In this document: in pieces, positions 1-5,811 of the stretch
How positions within the stretch are numbered: the first letter of the stretch is position 1
Layout: each line of letters begins with the position of its first letter
Assembly: GCF_002479325.1 (NCBI RefSeq)
Contig: NZ_DLMO01000055.1
Coordinates: forward strand, 1-10,562
Length of the DNA stretch: 10,562 bases
Origin: Brevundimonas sp. UBA7534
GTDB lineage: Bacteria > Pseudomonadota > Alphaproteobacteria > Caulobacterales > Caulobacteraceae
Direction of reading: 5' to 3'
Translations under genes and position numbers: made by a program
Notes under the pieces: model-generated
What the model was told of the DNA's origin: nothing
Databases searched by the model: none
What the model saw: only the letters and a program-made list of their open reading frames with translations

Positions 1-240
1 GTGCTGGACGGCGACCTGGAACGGACCCGGCGCGTGCTGGAGCGGGTTCAGGTCTTCACCCTGGCGGAATCGCTGGGCGGCGTCGAAAGCCTGGTGAACC
101 ACCCGGCCATCATGACCCATGCCTCGGTGCCGAAAGAGGTGCGCGAGAAGGGCGGGATCACCGACAGCCTGATCCGCCTGTCCGTGGGCGTGGAAGACGT
201 GGACGACCTGATCGCCGACCTGGACCAGGCTCTGGGCTGA
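1..240 (+). CDS. Cys/Met metabolism PLP-dependent enzyme, C-terminal part (cystathionine gamma-synthase/lyase type)
   Basis: This is the last 79 codons of a gene that begins before the window; the first GTG is read as an internal valine, not a start. The piece contains the family's C-terminal signature: an AESLGGVESLVNHPA stretch (about residues 23-37), then MTHAS (38-42), and RLSVGVED near residues 59-66 followed by an acidic DLIADL end. In this fold-type I PLP family (MetB, MetC, MetZ, MGL) the SLGG and RLSVG segments help form the substrate carboxylate site. The lysine that binds PLP lies upstream, out of view. The exact reaction (cystathionine gamma-synthase, gamma-lyase, beta-lyase or O-acylhomoserine sulfhydrylase) cannot be decided from this part. 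The gene ends in TGA and is followed by a GC-rich hairpin. Family membership is secure and the substrate is open. Confidence 0.88.
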   Translation: MLDGDLERTRRVLERVQVFTLAESLGGVESLVNHPAIMTHASVPKEVREKGGITDSLIRLSVGVEDVDDLIADLDQALG

Positions 241-243
241 CGG

Positions 244-261
244 CGGCGCGTCGCCGCGCCG
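244..261 (+). terminator. GC-rich hairpin after the PLP-enzyme gene, possible terminator
   Basis: A perfect 7-bp inverted repeat, CGGCGCG / CGCGCCG, with a TCGC loop starts three bases after the TGA stop at 238-240. The stem is all G:C. No T-run follows (the next bases are GGGTTCAAAT), so it is not a textbook intrinsic terminator, although such hairpins are common gene ends in high-GC alphaproteobacteria. Its role in termination is inferred. Confidence 0.45.
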
Positions 262-264
262 GGG

Positions 265-292
265 TTCAAATCGCGGACGGCATTGCCTAGGT
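265..292 (+). promoter_or_regulatory. Possible promoter for the mechanosensitive channel gene, leaderless start
   Basis: A GCCTAGGT box (285-292) resembles the GCTANAWC -10 element of the Caulobacter housekeeping sigma factor. A weak TTCAAA (265-270) lies 14 bases upstream of it. The box ends seven bases before the ATG at 300, which would put the transcript start at or next to the start codon. No Shine-Dalgarno sequence precedes that ATG, which fits a leaderless message. This is inference from motif position only. Confidence 0.35.
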
Positions 293-299
293 TGGCGCC

Positions 300-1541
300 A
301 TGCCTGATTTCAACGCCATGCGGGATCGCCTGGCGGAGTACCCGGTCGCGGAGACGCTGATCGGGCTCTGTCTTCTTTTGCTCGCCGCCTTCGTCGCCGA
401 CTTCGTGGTTCGGCGTGTCCTCATCCGCCTGCTGCTCAAGCTCATCGACCGGGGCGGGCGGACCGACATGGACGATCTGCTGAAGCCGGTCGTCGGGACG
501 CTGGCGCGGATCGCGCCGGCCATCGTCATCCACCAGGGCATCGCGGCCGTCCCGCACCTGGCGCCGGTGGTGGTCAAGCTGACGCAGAACGTGGCCAACG
601 CCTTCGCCATCGTGGTGGTGGTGATGGCGCTGGCGGCGTCCATGGACGTGGTCAACACCCTGTATTCGCGGTCGCCGCGCGGCCATCGGCGGGTCATCAA
701 GGGCTATCTGCAGGTTCTGAAGATCGTCTTTTACGCCATCGGTTCGATCCTGGTGATCGCCACGCTGATCGACCGGTCGCCGCTGCTGCTGCTGTCGGGG
801 TTGGGGGCTTTGGCGGCGGTGCTGATGCTGGTGTTCAAGGACACCATCCTGTCGCTGGTGGCCTCGGTTCAGCTGAACTCCAACGACATGCTGCGGGTCG
901 GCGACTGGATCGAGATGCCCCAGGTCAACGCCGACGGCGATGTGATCGACATCGCCCTGCACACGGTCAAGGTCCAGAACTGGGACAAGACCATCACCAC
1001 CATCCCCACCTGGCGGCTGATCAACGAAAGCTACAAGAACTGGCGCGGGATGCAGGAGAGCGGGGGGCGGCGGATCAAGCGGTCGCTGCTGATCGACCAG
1101 ACCAGCGTGCGCTTCCTGACCGAGGAGGAGCGGGGGCGGATGCGGCGCTTCCTGCTGATCGACGACTACCTGGCCGACAAGGCGGCGGAGCTGGAGCGCT
1201 GGAACGCCGAACTGGTCGCCAGCGGCCGCGATCCGGTCAACATGCGACGCTCGACCAACATCGGGGCCTTCCGCGCCTATGTGGAGCAGTACCTGACCAA
1301 CCATCCCCGCATCCGCAAGGACATGACCCTGCTGGTGCGCCAGCTGCAGCCGACCGAGACGGGGCTGCCGCTGGAGATCTACTGCTTCACCTCCACCGTG
1401 GCGTGGGGCGAATACGAAGCGATCCAGTCCGACATCTTCGATCACCTGCTGGCGATCCTGCCCGAGTTCGGCCTGGGCCTGTATCAGCAACCGGGCGGCG
1501 CGGACGTGGCCCGCGCCCTGGAAGCGCTGCGCGCGGCCTGA
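300..1541 (+). CDS. ybdG: MscS-family mechanosensitive ion channel, YbdG-like
   Basis: This 413-residue inner-membrane protein of the MscS family should open under membrane tension and release solutes during hypo-osmotic shock. Hydrophobic segments lie near residues 17-38, 68-90, 98-120, 137-158 and 162-190; the last is the pore-lining helix that leads into the beta domain. The beta domain carries the YbdG (miniconductance, MscM) subgroup signature: GDWIEMP at 201-207, GDVIDI at 213-218, VKVQNWDKTITTIPT at 223-237, and NWRGMQESGGRRIKR at 247-261. These agree closely with E. coli YbdG and separate the protein from small MscS or large MscK types. Length matches YbdG (about 415 residues). The ATG at 300 has no ribosome-binding sequence and may be leaderless. 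The gene ends one base from the convergent porin gene. Family and subgroup are secure; conductance properties are not known. Confidence 0.93.
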   Translation: MPDFNAMRDRLAEYPVAETLIGLCLLLLAAFVADFVVRRVLIRLLLKLIDRGGRTDMDDLLKPVVGTLARIAPAIVIHQGIAAVPHLAPVVVKLTQNVANAFAIVVVVMALAASMDVVNTLYSRSPRGHRRVIKGYLQVLKIVFYAIGSILVIATLIDRSPLLLLSGLGALAAVLMLVFKDTILSLVASVQLNSNDMLRVGDWIEMPQVNADGDVIDIALHTVKVQNWDKTITTIPTWRLINESYKNWRGMQESGGRRIKRSLLIDQTSVRFLTEEERGRMRRFLLIDDYLADKAAELERWNAELVASGRDPVNMRRSTNIGAFRAYVEQYLTNHPRIRKDMTLLVRQLQPTETGLPLEIYCFTSTVAWGEYEAIQSDIFDHLLAILPEFGLGLYQQPGGADVARALEALRAA

Positions 1542-1542
1542 C

Positions 1543-2235
1543 CTAGAAGGCGTAGGCGACCTTGGCGACCAGGGCGCTCTTGTACTGGTCGCCGAACTCG
1601 GTCGCGTCGGTGTCGTACCAGCGCACGTCAAGGTCCAGGGCGTCGGTCAGGCCGTAGGTCACGCCGGCGTTCCAGGCGGTGTAGTCCGGGGCGTTGTCCT
1701 GCTCGCGGCGGCCCAGGGCCACGGTGGCGCCCAGGCGGTTCGTGAAGGTCCAGCCGACGCGGCCCTCGACCCAGGTGAAGGCCTCGGTGGAGCCGGCGGC
1801 GTCCGGCGAATACTGGACCAGCAGGCGGCCGCGGGCGGGACCGATGGCGCGGCTGGCCGAGGCCGAGAACTCCACCGTGTCGTCATCGTAGCCCGCATTC
1901 GCATCCAACCGGTTCTTGTAGGCCACGTTGAAGTCGAAGACGTAGCCATAGGCTTCGGGCGCATAGCCCAGCGCGATCTCGGCCTCCACGTCCGATCCGC
2001 CGGCGTCGATCGTTTCGGCGGCCGGGGAGATGTAGAAGCGGCCGTCGGCGCTTTCCCAGGTGGCCGAGCCGAAGACGTAAGGATCGTTGCCGGACTTGGA
2101 GGCGCCCTTGGAGCGGTTGTCGGTGCCGGCGCCGACCTCGAACGACCAGGGGCTGGCGGACTGGGCCAGGGCCGGGGCGGCCCCCAGCGTCGCGAGGGCG
2201 AAGGCGGACAGGCAGAGCAGGGCGGTCTTGGTCAT
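1543..2235 (-). CDS. TorF-family putative outer-membrane porin
   Basis: A 230-residue exported protein. Residues 1-24 form a clear signal peptide: MTK with a basic residue, a hydrophobic core rich in Ala and Leu, and an ALA cleavage site before Gln25. The mature part is made of alternating amphipathic strands with many Gly, Tyr, Asp and Ala residues, and it ends in ALVAKVAYAF, the terminal aromatic (Phe) strand recognised by the BAM outer-membrane assembly machine. The start of the mature part (SFEVGAGTDNRSKGASKS) and the spread of strand motifs match the family annotated as TorF putative porin (Gcw_chp type), a beta-barrel of unknown substrate common in Caulobacterales and sphingomonads. GGAG at 2241-2244 lies five bases before the ATG. 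It lies 35 bp downstream of the flavoenzyme gene on the same strand and may be cotranscribed. Barrel and export are well supported; transport specificity is unknown. Confidence 0.85.
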   Translation of the reverse strand: MTKTALLCLSAFALATLGAAPALAQSASPWSFEVGAGTDNRSKGASKSGNDPYVFGSATWESADGRFYISPAAETIDAGGSDVEAEIALGYAPEAYGYVFDFNVAYKNRLDANAGYDDDTVEFSASASRAIGPARGRLLVQYSPDAAGSTEAFTWVEGRVGWTFTNRLGATVALGRREQDNAPDYTAWNAGVTYGLTDALDLDVRWYDTDATEFGDQYKSALVAKVAYAF

Positions 2236-2253
2236 GATGGCTCCAACGCGCGA

Positions 2254-2272
2254 AAGGGGCGCGCGAGCCCTT
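2254..2272 (-). other. Weak hairpin between the flavoenzyme and porin genes
   Basis: AAGGG (2254-2258) can pair with CCCTT (2268-2272) across a GC-rich loop that overlaps the flavoenzyme stop codon. A second pairing of GCGCGC arms is also possible here. There is no T-run, so it may be only a weak attenuator between two genes on the same strand, or have no function. Confidence 0.2.
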
Positions 2273-3203
2273 AGCGCGCTCCGGCCTTGATGGCGAATTG
2301 ATCCGTAGCCTGAGCGAACTCTTTTCGCAGGCGCGCGACCAGGTCTGCGGTCGGCACGATGTCGTGGATGGCGCCCGCGCCCTGGCCGGCGGACCAGACC
2401 GTCTTCCAGGCCTTGGCCTCGTCGCCCATGTCCAGCTTGTGCTCGGGCAGGTGCTTGGGGTCGACGCCGTTCTCGACCAGGGACTTGATCATGAAGTTGG
2501 CCGGAATGCCCGAGACGGCCGGCGTATGGACGATGTCGGCCGAGCCGCTGTCGACGATCATCTGCTTGTAGTGCTCAGACGCCAGGGCCTCGGTCGTGTT
2601 GATGAAGCGGGTGCCCATATAGGCGAAGTCGGCGCCCATCATCAGGGCGGCGGCCACGTCCTGACCCGTCGAGAGGGCGCCGGCCAGGATGATGGTCCCG
2701 TCGTAGAACGACCGCACCTCGTTGATCAGGGCGAACGGATTGACGATGCCCGCATGGCCGCCGGCGCCCGCCGCGACCAGGATCAGGCCGTCGACGCCCG
2801 CCTCGGCCGCCTTGCGCGCATGACGGACGTTGGCGATGTCGTGGAAGACCACGCCGCCATAGCCGTGCACCGCCTCGACCACGTCGCGCACGGCGCCGAG
2901 CGAGGTGATGATGAGGGGCACCTGCTCCTCGACCGACACCATCATGTCGGCCATCAGGCGCGGATTGGTGGGGTGGACGATGTGGTTGACGCCGAAGGCG
3001 GCGGCCTCGGGCTTCAGCCGGGCCTTGATGTCGCGCACCCACTCCCGATAGCCCTCGGTCGTGCGCTGGTTCAGCGACGGGAAGGTCCCGATCACGCCGG
3101 CGTTGCAGGCCTCGACCACCAGGTCCGGGCCGGACACCAGGAACATGGGCGAGGCGATGACCGGCAGGGTCAGACCCTTTTGCAGCGAAGCGGGAATGGC
3201 CAC
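2271..3203 (-). CDS. Nitronate monooxygenase-type NAD(P)H/FMN flavoenzyme
   Basis: A 310-residue TIM-barrel flavoprotein of the nitronate monooxygenase (2-nitropropane dioxygenase) family. Visible landmarks are ASPMF near residues 18-22 at the first strand, GAGGHAG at 146-152 with His150 in the position of the family's conserved active-site histidine, AGALSTG at 174-180, the phosphate-binding GADFAYMGTRF at 190-200, and GQGAG at 273-277 near the C-terminus. Members bind FMN and oxidise nitronates such as propionate-3-nitronate, or act as NAD(P)H:quinone reductases; the sequence alone does not settle which. The start is GTG at 3203, supported by AGGAG (3210-3214) six bases upstream. The porin gene follows 35 bp downstream. 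The divergent neighbour queF lies beyond a 325-bp gap. Family call is firm; substrate is uncertain. Confidence 0.9.
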   Translation of the reverse strand: MAIPASLQKGLTLPVIASPMFLVSGPDLVVEACNAGVIGTFPSLNQRTTEGYREWVRDIKARLKPEAAAFGVNHIVHPTNPRLMADMMVSVEEQVPLIITSLGAVRDVVEAVHGYGGVVFHDIANVRHARKAAEAGVDGLILVAAGAGGHAGIVNPFALINEVRSFYDGTIILAGALSTGQDVAAALMMGADFAYMGTRFINTTEALASEHYKQMIVDSGSADIVHTPAVSGIPANFMIKSLVENGVDPKHLPEHKLDMGDEAKAWKTVWSAGQGAGAIHDIVPTADLVARLRKEFAQATDQFAIKAGAR

Positions 3204-3232
3204 GGGCGTCTCCTATGGGTTTCGTTTCGCTA

Positions 3233-3262
3233 CGGATAGCGGGCTGTCGCCGGGGAAGGCAA
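3233..3262 (-). promoter_or_regulatory. Possible promoter of the nitronate monooxygenase-type gene
   Basis: Read on the minus strand, TTGCCTT (3256-3262) is followed after 15 bases by GCTATCCG (3233-3240). This resembles the TTGACGS / GCTANAWC pattern of the Caulobacter housekeeping promoter. The box lies about 30 bases upstream of the GTG at 3203, leaving room for the AGGAG ribosome-binding site. The -10 match is partial (GCTA only), so confidence is low. Confidence 0.35.
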
Positions 3263-3270
3263 TCGTCAGG

Positions 3271-3318
3271 ATTTCAGACGGTGGGAACAAAAAAGAGAGT
3301 CTGAATAGTCTGAATAGT
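3271..3318. repeat. GTCTGAA repeat cluster, possible operator
   Basis: Two tandem copies of the 9-mer GTCTGAATA occupy 3299-3316. An inverted copy (TTCAGAC) lies at 3273-3279, forming a perfect 7-bp inverted repeat with the first tandem copy across 19 bases that include an A-run (3289-3295 region). The arrangement sits just upstream of the proposed flavoenzyme promoter. It looks like a protein-binding site, but no regulator gene is adjacent. Confidence 0.4.
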
Positions 3319-3376
3319 GCGAAATCGGAGCGCTCGCGCGGGGGCGGCCGATGCAGGCTCGCGATTATGACACGGT

Positions 3377-3416
3377 TTGAGAGGGCGCCAGGTCGATTGA
3401 GAAGGCGACGCCTCAA
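3377..3416. repeat. TTGAG repeat cluster upstream of queF
   Basis: TTGAGAGGGCG (3377-3387) and TTGAGAAGGCG (3397-3407) are direct repeats with one mismatch, set 20 bp apart, close to two helical turns. CGCCTCAA (3409-3416) is a shortened inverted copy of the same element. The spacing would suit a dimeric regulator or tandem -35-like elements. Function is not known. Confidence 0.3.
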
Positions 3417-3528
3417 GTCCTTGGATTCGCTGGACACGGTCGCCGGAATTGCGATGTCTGGCGCATCGACAGCCTGCGCCGAAGGCGGGAGGATTTTCAG
3501 GGGCGGCGCAAGCGACTACATGGGCGGC

Positions 3529-3990
3529 ATGACGCACTATACCGAAGGCCTCAGCCAGCTGGGCGCCCAGACCGCCGCGCCGACCAGCCCCGAAACCGCC
3601 GTGCTGGAGCGGGTGCCGAACCCGCATGCCGACACCCTGTATCTGGCCCGGTTCACGGCGCCGGAGTTCACCAGCCTGTGCCCGGTGACGGGCCAGCCCG
3701 ATTTCGCCCATATCGTCATCGACTATGCGCCGGGCGACTGGCTGGTCGAGTCCAAGAGCCTGAAACTGTACCTGACGGCTTTTCGCAACCACGGCGCCTT
3801 CCACGAGGACTGCACCGTCGCCATCGGCAAGCGGCTGGCGGACCTGCTTGAGCCGAAGTGGTTGCGCATCGGCGGCTACTGGTATCCGCGCGGCGGCATC
3901 CCCATCGACGTCTTCTGGCAGACGGGTCCGGCGCCGGAGGGGCTTTGGCTGCCGGACCAGGGCGTGCCGACGTATCGCGGGCGGGGCTAG
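3529..3990 (+). CDS. queF: NADPH-dependent 7-cyano-7-deazaguanine reductase (preQ0 reductase)
   Basis: QueF reduces the nitrile of preQ0 to the aminomethyl group of preQ1 with two NADPH, a late step in making the queuosine tRNA wobble base. The 153-residue protein is the short, single-domain type I form found in Bacillus (about 165 residues). Catalytic Cys51 (SLCPVTGQPDF) and Asp58 keep the seven-residue spacing of B. subtilis Cys55/Asp62. The QueF NADPH motif ESKSLKLYL is at 74-82 and the substrate-binding His92-Glu93 pair lies in NHGAFHED. The ATG at 3529 is preferred because MTHYTEGLSQLG matches the usual short N-terminus; ATG 3520 is possible. The frame is open further upstream, but that part does not resemble QueF. 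No other queuosine gene is in view. No riboswitch is apparent upstream. The convergent neighbour ends five bases away. Confidence 0.95.
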   Translation: MTHYTEGLSQLGAQTAAPTSPETAVLERVPNPHADTLYLARFTAPEFTSLCPVTGQPDFAHIVIDYAPGDWLVESKSLKLYLTAFRNHGAFHEDCTVAIGKRLADLLEPKWLRIGGYWYPRGGIPIDVFWQTGPAPEGLWLPDQGVPTYRGRG

Positions 3991-3995
3991 GTCCC

Positions 3996-4862
3996 TCAGA
4001 TCGTGTTCAGGGGCATCTTCAGATACTGACGACCGTCGGCTTCGGGGGGCGGCATGGCTCCGGCTCGAATGTTGATCTGGAGCGAGGGCAGGATCAGTTG
4101 CGGGGCCTTCAGCGTCGCGTCGCGGGCCTGGCGCATGGCGACGAAGTCGTCTTCGGACACGCCCCCGCCGATGTGAATGTTATGGGCGCGCTGATCGCCC
4201 ACGGTGGTCTCGAACCGATAGTCGGTGCGATCTGCGGGCAGATAGTCGTGGCCCACGAAGACCCGTGTCTCGTCAGGCAGGGCGAGCAGTTTCTGGATCG
4301 AACGATACAGGGTGCGCGCATCGCCGCCGGGAAAGTCGGCGCGCGCGGTGCCATAGTCGGGCATGAACAGGGTGTCGCCTGTGAAAAGGGCGTCGCCGAT
4401 ACGATAGGTGACGCAGGCTGGCGTGTGGCCGGGCGTATGGATCACCTCCACCGTCAGATCGCCAAGAGCGAACGTATCGCCATCAGCATGAAGCCGGTCG
4501 AACACGATTCCGTCCGGGGTCACGTCATGGGCGTCGAACAGCGGGCCGAATATCGATTGAACCGCCGTGATCCGCTCGCCGATTCCGATGGGCACACCCT
4601 GGCTTCGGCGCAGATGGTCGGCTGCCGTCAGGTGGTCGGCGTGGGCGTGGGTTTCCAGGACCATGGCCAAGGTCAGCCCTGCCTCTCGCAACACGCGCAT
4701 CACGGCGTCGATCGAGCCGGTCGAGGTCCGCGCGGAGGCGGCCTCATAGTCCAGCACCGGATCGATGATCGCGGCCTGTCCGGTATCTGGGTCGCTGACC
4801 AGATAGGTGACGGTATGGGTCGCCGGGTCGAAGAAACCTCGGACGTCGGGATGTGCAGCCAT
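3996..4862 (-). CDS. blh: Persulfide dioxygenase-like MBL-fold hydrolase (Blh/ETHE1-related)
   Basis: A 288-residue soluble metallo-beta-lactamase-fold protein. The metal motif THAHADHL is at 71-78, followed by HTPGHT at 142-147 (His146), TGDTLF at 161-166 (Asp163) and VGHDY at 203-207 (His205). These are the ligands used by persulfide dioxygenases, where a mononuclear iron oxidises glutathione persulfide to sulfite. The GTARADF segment (171-177) corresponds to the conserved ETHE1-family GRTDF region, and LPSLQINIRAG (258-268) is the C-terminal block typical of the Blh group found with BigR. There is no fused rhodanese domain; that activity is encoded by a separate gene nearby. AAGGAG (complement of 4871-4876) lies eight bases before the ATG. 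It is transcribed divergently from the sensor gene through a shared promoter region. The fold and ligands are clear; the exact thiol substrate is inferred. Confidence 0.9.
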   Translation of the reverse strand: MAAHPDVRGFFDPATHTVTYLVSDPDTGQAAIIDPVLDYEAASARTSTGSIDAVMRVLREAGLTLAMVLETHAHADHLTAADHLRRSQGVPIGIGERITAVQSIFGPLFDAHDVTPDGIVFDRLHADGDTFALGDLTVEVIHTPGHTPACVTYRIGDALFTGDTLFMPDYGTARADFPGGDARTLYRSIQKLLALPDETRVFVGHDYLPADRTDYRFETTVGDQRAHNIHIGGGVSEDDFVAMRQARDATLKAPQLILPSLQINIRAGAMPPPEADGRQYLKMPLNTI

Positions 4863-4870
4863 AGGAGGAG

Positions 4871-4876
4871 CTCCTT
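4871..4876 (-). promoter_or_regulatory. Strong Shine-Dalgarno of the persulfide dioxygenase-like gene
   Basis: AAGGAG on the minus strand, eight bases before the ATG at 4862. It fixes that start, and it contrasts with the divergent sensor gene, which has no such site. Confidence 0.75.
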
Positions 4877-4884
4877 TCGACCCT

Positions 4885-4927
4885 CAATATATTAGCGATT
4901 GATTATTTAGCAAGTTCGAATATATTG
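4885..4927. promoter_or_regulatory. Divergent interleaved promoters with inverted-repeat operator
   Basis: CAATATATT (4885-4893) and AATATATTG (4919-4927) form a perfect 9-bp inverted repeat; each contains the palindrome AATATATT, and the two centres are 33 bp apart. Rightward, TTGATT (4899-4904) and TATATT (4921-4926) are 16 bases apart. Leftward, TTGCTA (complement of 4908-4913) and TATATT (complement of 4886-4891) are also 16 bases apart. Each -35 therefore lies in the other promoter's spacer, and each AATATATT covers one -10. BigR-type repressors are known to bind A/T-rich palindromes overlapping the -10, so this is the likely operator region. The repeats are seen directly; promoter and operator function are inferred. 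Confidence 0.65.
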
Positions 4928-4933
4928 CCGCTC

Positions 4934-5266
4934 ATGCTCGATCCCCACGCCCTTCCGCTCGAACTGTTTCAGGCAAGCGCCGGCCAGGCCGCGGGCCTGT
5001 TGCGGGCGCTGTCCAACGAAAAGCGTCTGATGGTGCTGTGCCAGCTGGGGGACCGCGAACTGTCGGTGGGACAGCTTCTGCCCGTCGTTGGCCTATCTCA
5101 GTCGGCGCTGTCCCAGCATCTGGCCCGGTTGCGCGAAGAGGGGCTGGTCGACACTCGCCGGGAAGGCACCACCGTCTTCTACCGCATAGTCGATCCTTCG
5201 GTTCTGAAGGTCATCGCCGTGCTGGCCGAGATTTTCTGCCCTCCGCTTTCACACGACAAGGACTGA
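4934..5266 (+). CDS. bigR: ArsR-family persulfide-responsive repressor, BigR/SqrR type
   Basis: A 110-residue winged-helix repressor. The DNA-reading helix-turn-helix covers about residues 43-72 (SVGQLL through SQSALSQHLARLREEGLV), and the wing is RREGTTVFYRI at 75-85. Cys36 in RLMVLCQLG and Cys102 in AEIFCPP are 66 residues apart, the same separation as the sensing pair of BigR (42/108) and SqrR (41/107). In those proteins sulfane sulfur joins the cysteines by a disulfide or polysulfide bridge and releases DNA. The metal-ligand motif of ArsR itself (CxC before the recognition helix) is absent. The ATG at 4934 is chosen over an in-frame TTG at 4925, which falls inside the operator repeat. There is no Shine-Dalgarno sequence, and the proposed -10 ends eight bases before the ATG, so the message is probably leaderless. 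It is first in a run with the rhodanese and exporter genes. The fold and cysteines are secure. Confidence 0.93.
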   Translation: MLDPHALPLELFQASAGQAAGLLRALSNEKRLMVLCQLGDRELSVGQLLPVVGLSQSALSQHLARLREEGLVDTRREGTTVFYRIVDPSVLKVIAVLAEIFCPPLSHDKD

Positions 5267-5270
5267 TCCC

Positions 5271-5807
5271 ATGACGACCCTCACCCCTCTGAAGCCCGCC
5301 GACGTCGCCGAGCGCCTTAAGAAGCGCCGGGCGGTGCTGATCGATATCCGTGAAGCGGACGAGTTCGCGCGCGAGCGTGTGTCGGGGGCCGTGCACGCAC
5401 CCCTGTCCCGGATCGACGCTTCGGTGCTGGAACGCCACGCGGGGCGGGACGTGATCTACACCTGCCGGACCGGCAATCGCACAGGCGTGAACGGCGTGAA
5501 GCTGGCGGGCTGCGCGCCTGGCGAAGCCTTCGTCCTGGAGGGCGGTCTGGACGCCTGGAAGGCGCAGGGCCTTCCGATCCATGCGGATCGCTCCCAGCCC
5601 ATCGAACTGATGCGCCAGGTTCAGATGACGGCCGGCGGGCTGGTTCTGATCGGCGCGGCTCTGGGTCTGCTGGTGCATCCCGCGTTCTGGGGGCTGGCGG
5701 CGTTCGTTGGCGCCGGACTGTTCTTCGCGGGAGCGACGGGCTTCTGCGGAATGGCGCGGCTCTTGGCGGCCATGCCATGGAATCGCAAGGCGCTTGGGGC
5801 CGTGTGA
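5271..5807 (+). CDS. Membrane-anchored rhodanese (rhodanese domain plus DUF2892-like tail)
   Basis: A 178-residue sulfurtransferase. Residues 1-105 form a rhodanese domain with LIDIREADEFARERVSGA at 23-40, the active-site loop CRTGNRT at 65-71 (Cys65 nucleophile) and the closing LEGGLDAWKAQGLPI at 89-103. Residues 115-170 form two membrane helices (about 119-136 and 141-158) with the tail FCGMARLLAAMPWN, as in E. coli YgaP and other rhodanese-DUF2892 proteins; the catalytic domain should face the cytoplasm. It would carry sulfane sulfur as a cysteine persulfide and pass it to thiols or sulfite. It starts four bases after the sensor gene stop, with AAGGA (5258-5262) eight bases before the ATG, so the two are translated from one message. 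The exporter gene starts four bases after its stop. Domain order is clear; partner molecules are inferred from the cluster. Confidence 0.92.
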   Translation: MTTLTPLKPADVAERLKKRRAVLIDIREADEFARERVSGAVHAPLSRIDASVLERHAGRDVIYTCRTGNRTGVNGVKLAGCAPGEAFVLEGGLDAWKAQGLPIHADRSQPIELMRQVQMTAGGLVLIGAALGLLVHPAFWGLAAFVGAGLFFAGATGFCGMARLLAAMPWNRKALGAV

Positions 5808-5811
5808 CACC

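Larger units (their letters stand above)
3204..3528. other. Intergenic region between divergent flavoenzyme and queF genes, with two repeat clusters
   Basis: About 325 bp without a convincing gene. Reading leftwards, a possible promoter for the flavoenzyme sits at 3233-3262. The left half (3271-3318) is A/T-richer and holds three copies of GTCTGAA, one of them inverted. The middle (3377-3416) holds three TTGAG elements, the third inverted. The right part up to the queF start shows no clear -10/-35 pair and no strong Shine-Dalgarno sequence. The reading frame of queF stays open through this region, but the implied peptide is basic and low in complexity, and it falls outside the QueF family, so it is not called coding. 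Confidence 0.6.

Noticed and set aside
48..1631. 527-codon open frame on the minus strand
   Set aside because: It lies antisense to the PLP-enzyme and channel genes and crosses into the porin gene. Its peptide is rich in Arg, His, Gln, Asp and Pro with no domain, a typical shadow frame in GC-rich DNA.
2298..3239. 313-codon open frame on the plus strand
   Set aside because: It is an antisense shadow of the nitronate monooxygenase-type gene, which has clear family motifs on the minus strand.
3213..3437. 74-codon minus-strand frame in the gap upstream of queF
   Set aside because: The peptide shows no domain, the frame crosses the repeat cluster, and there is no convincing ribosome-binding site.
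3061..3528. N-terminal extension of the queF frame
   Set aside because: The frame is open, but it runs antisense through the flavoenzyme start and through repeat-bearing intergenic DNA. QueF proteins of this type begin at about 3529.
3400..3528. preQ1 riboswitch upstream of queF
   Set aside because: No short hairpin followed by an A-rich tail of the kind expected for preQ1-I was seen before the start codon.
4925..4933. TTG start for the sensor gene
   Set aside because: It lies inside the operator repeat and -10 box. The ATG at 4934 restores the expected position of the two cysteines relative to the protein length.
5707..5811. Upstream extension of the TauE frame
   Set aside because: It overlaps the rhodanese gene, has a polar, basic sequence and would add an N-terminus not seen in the family.
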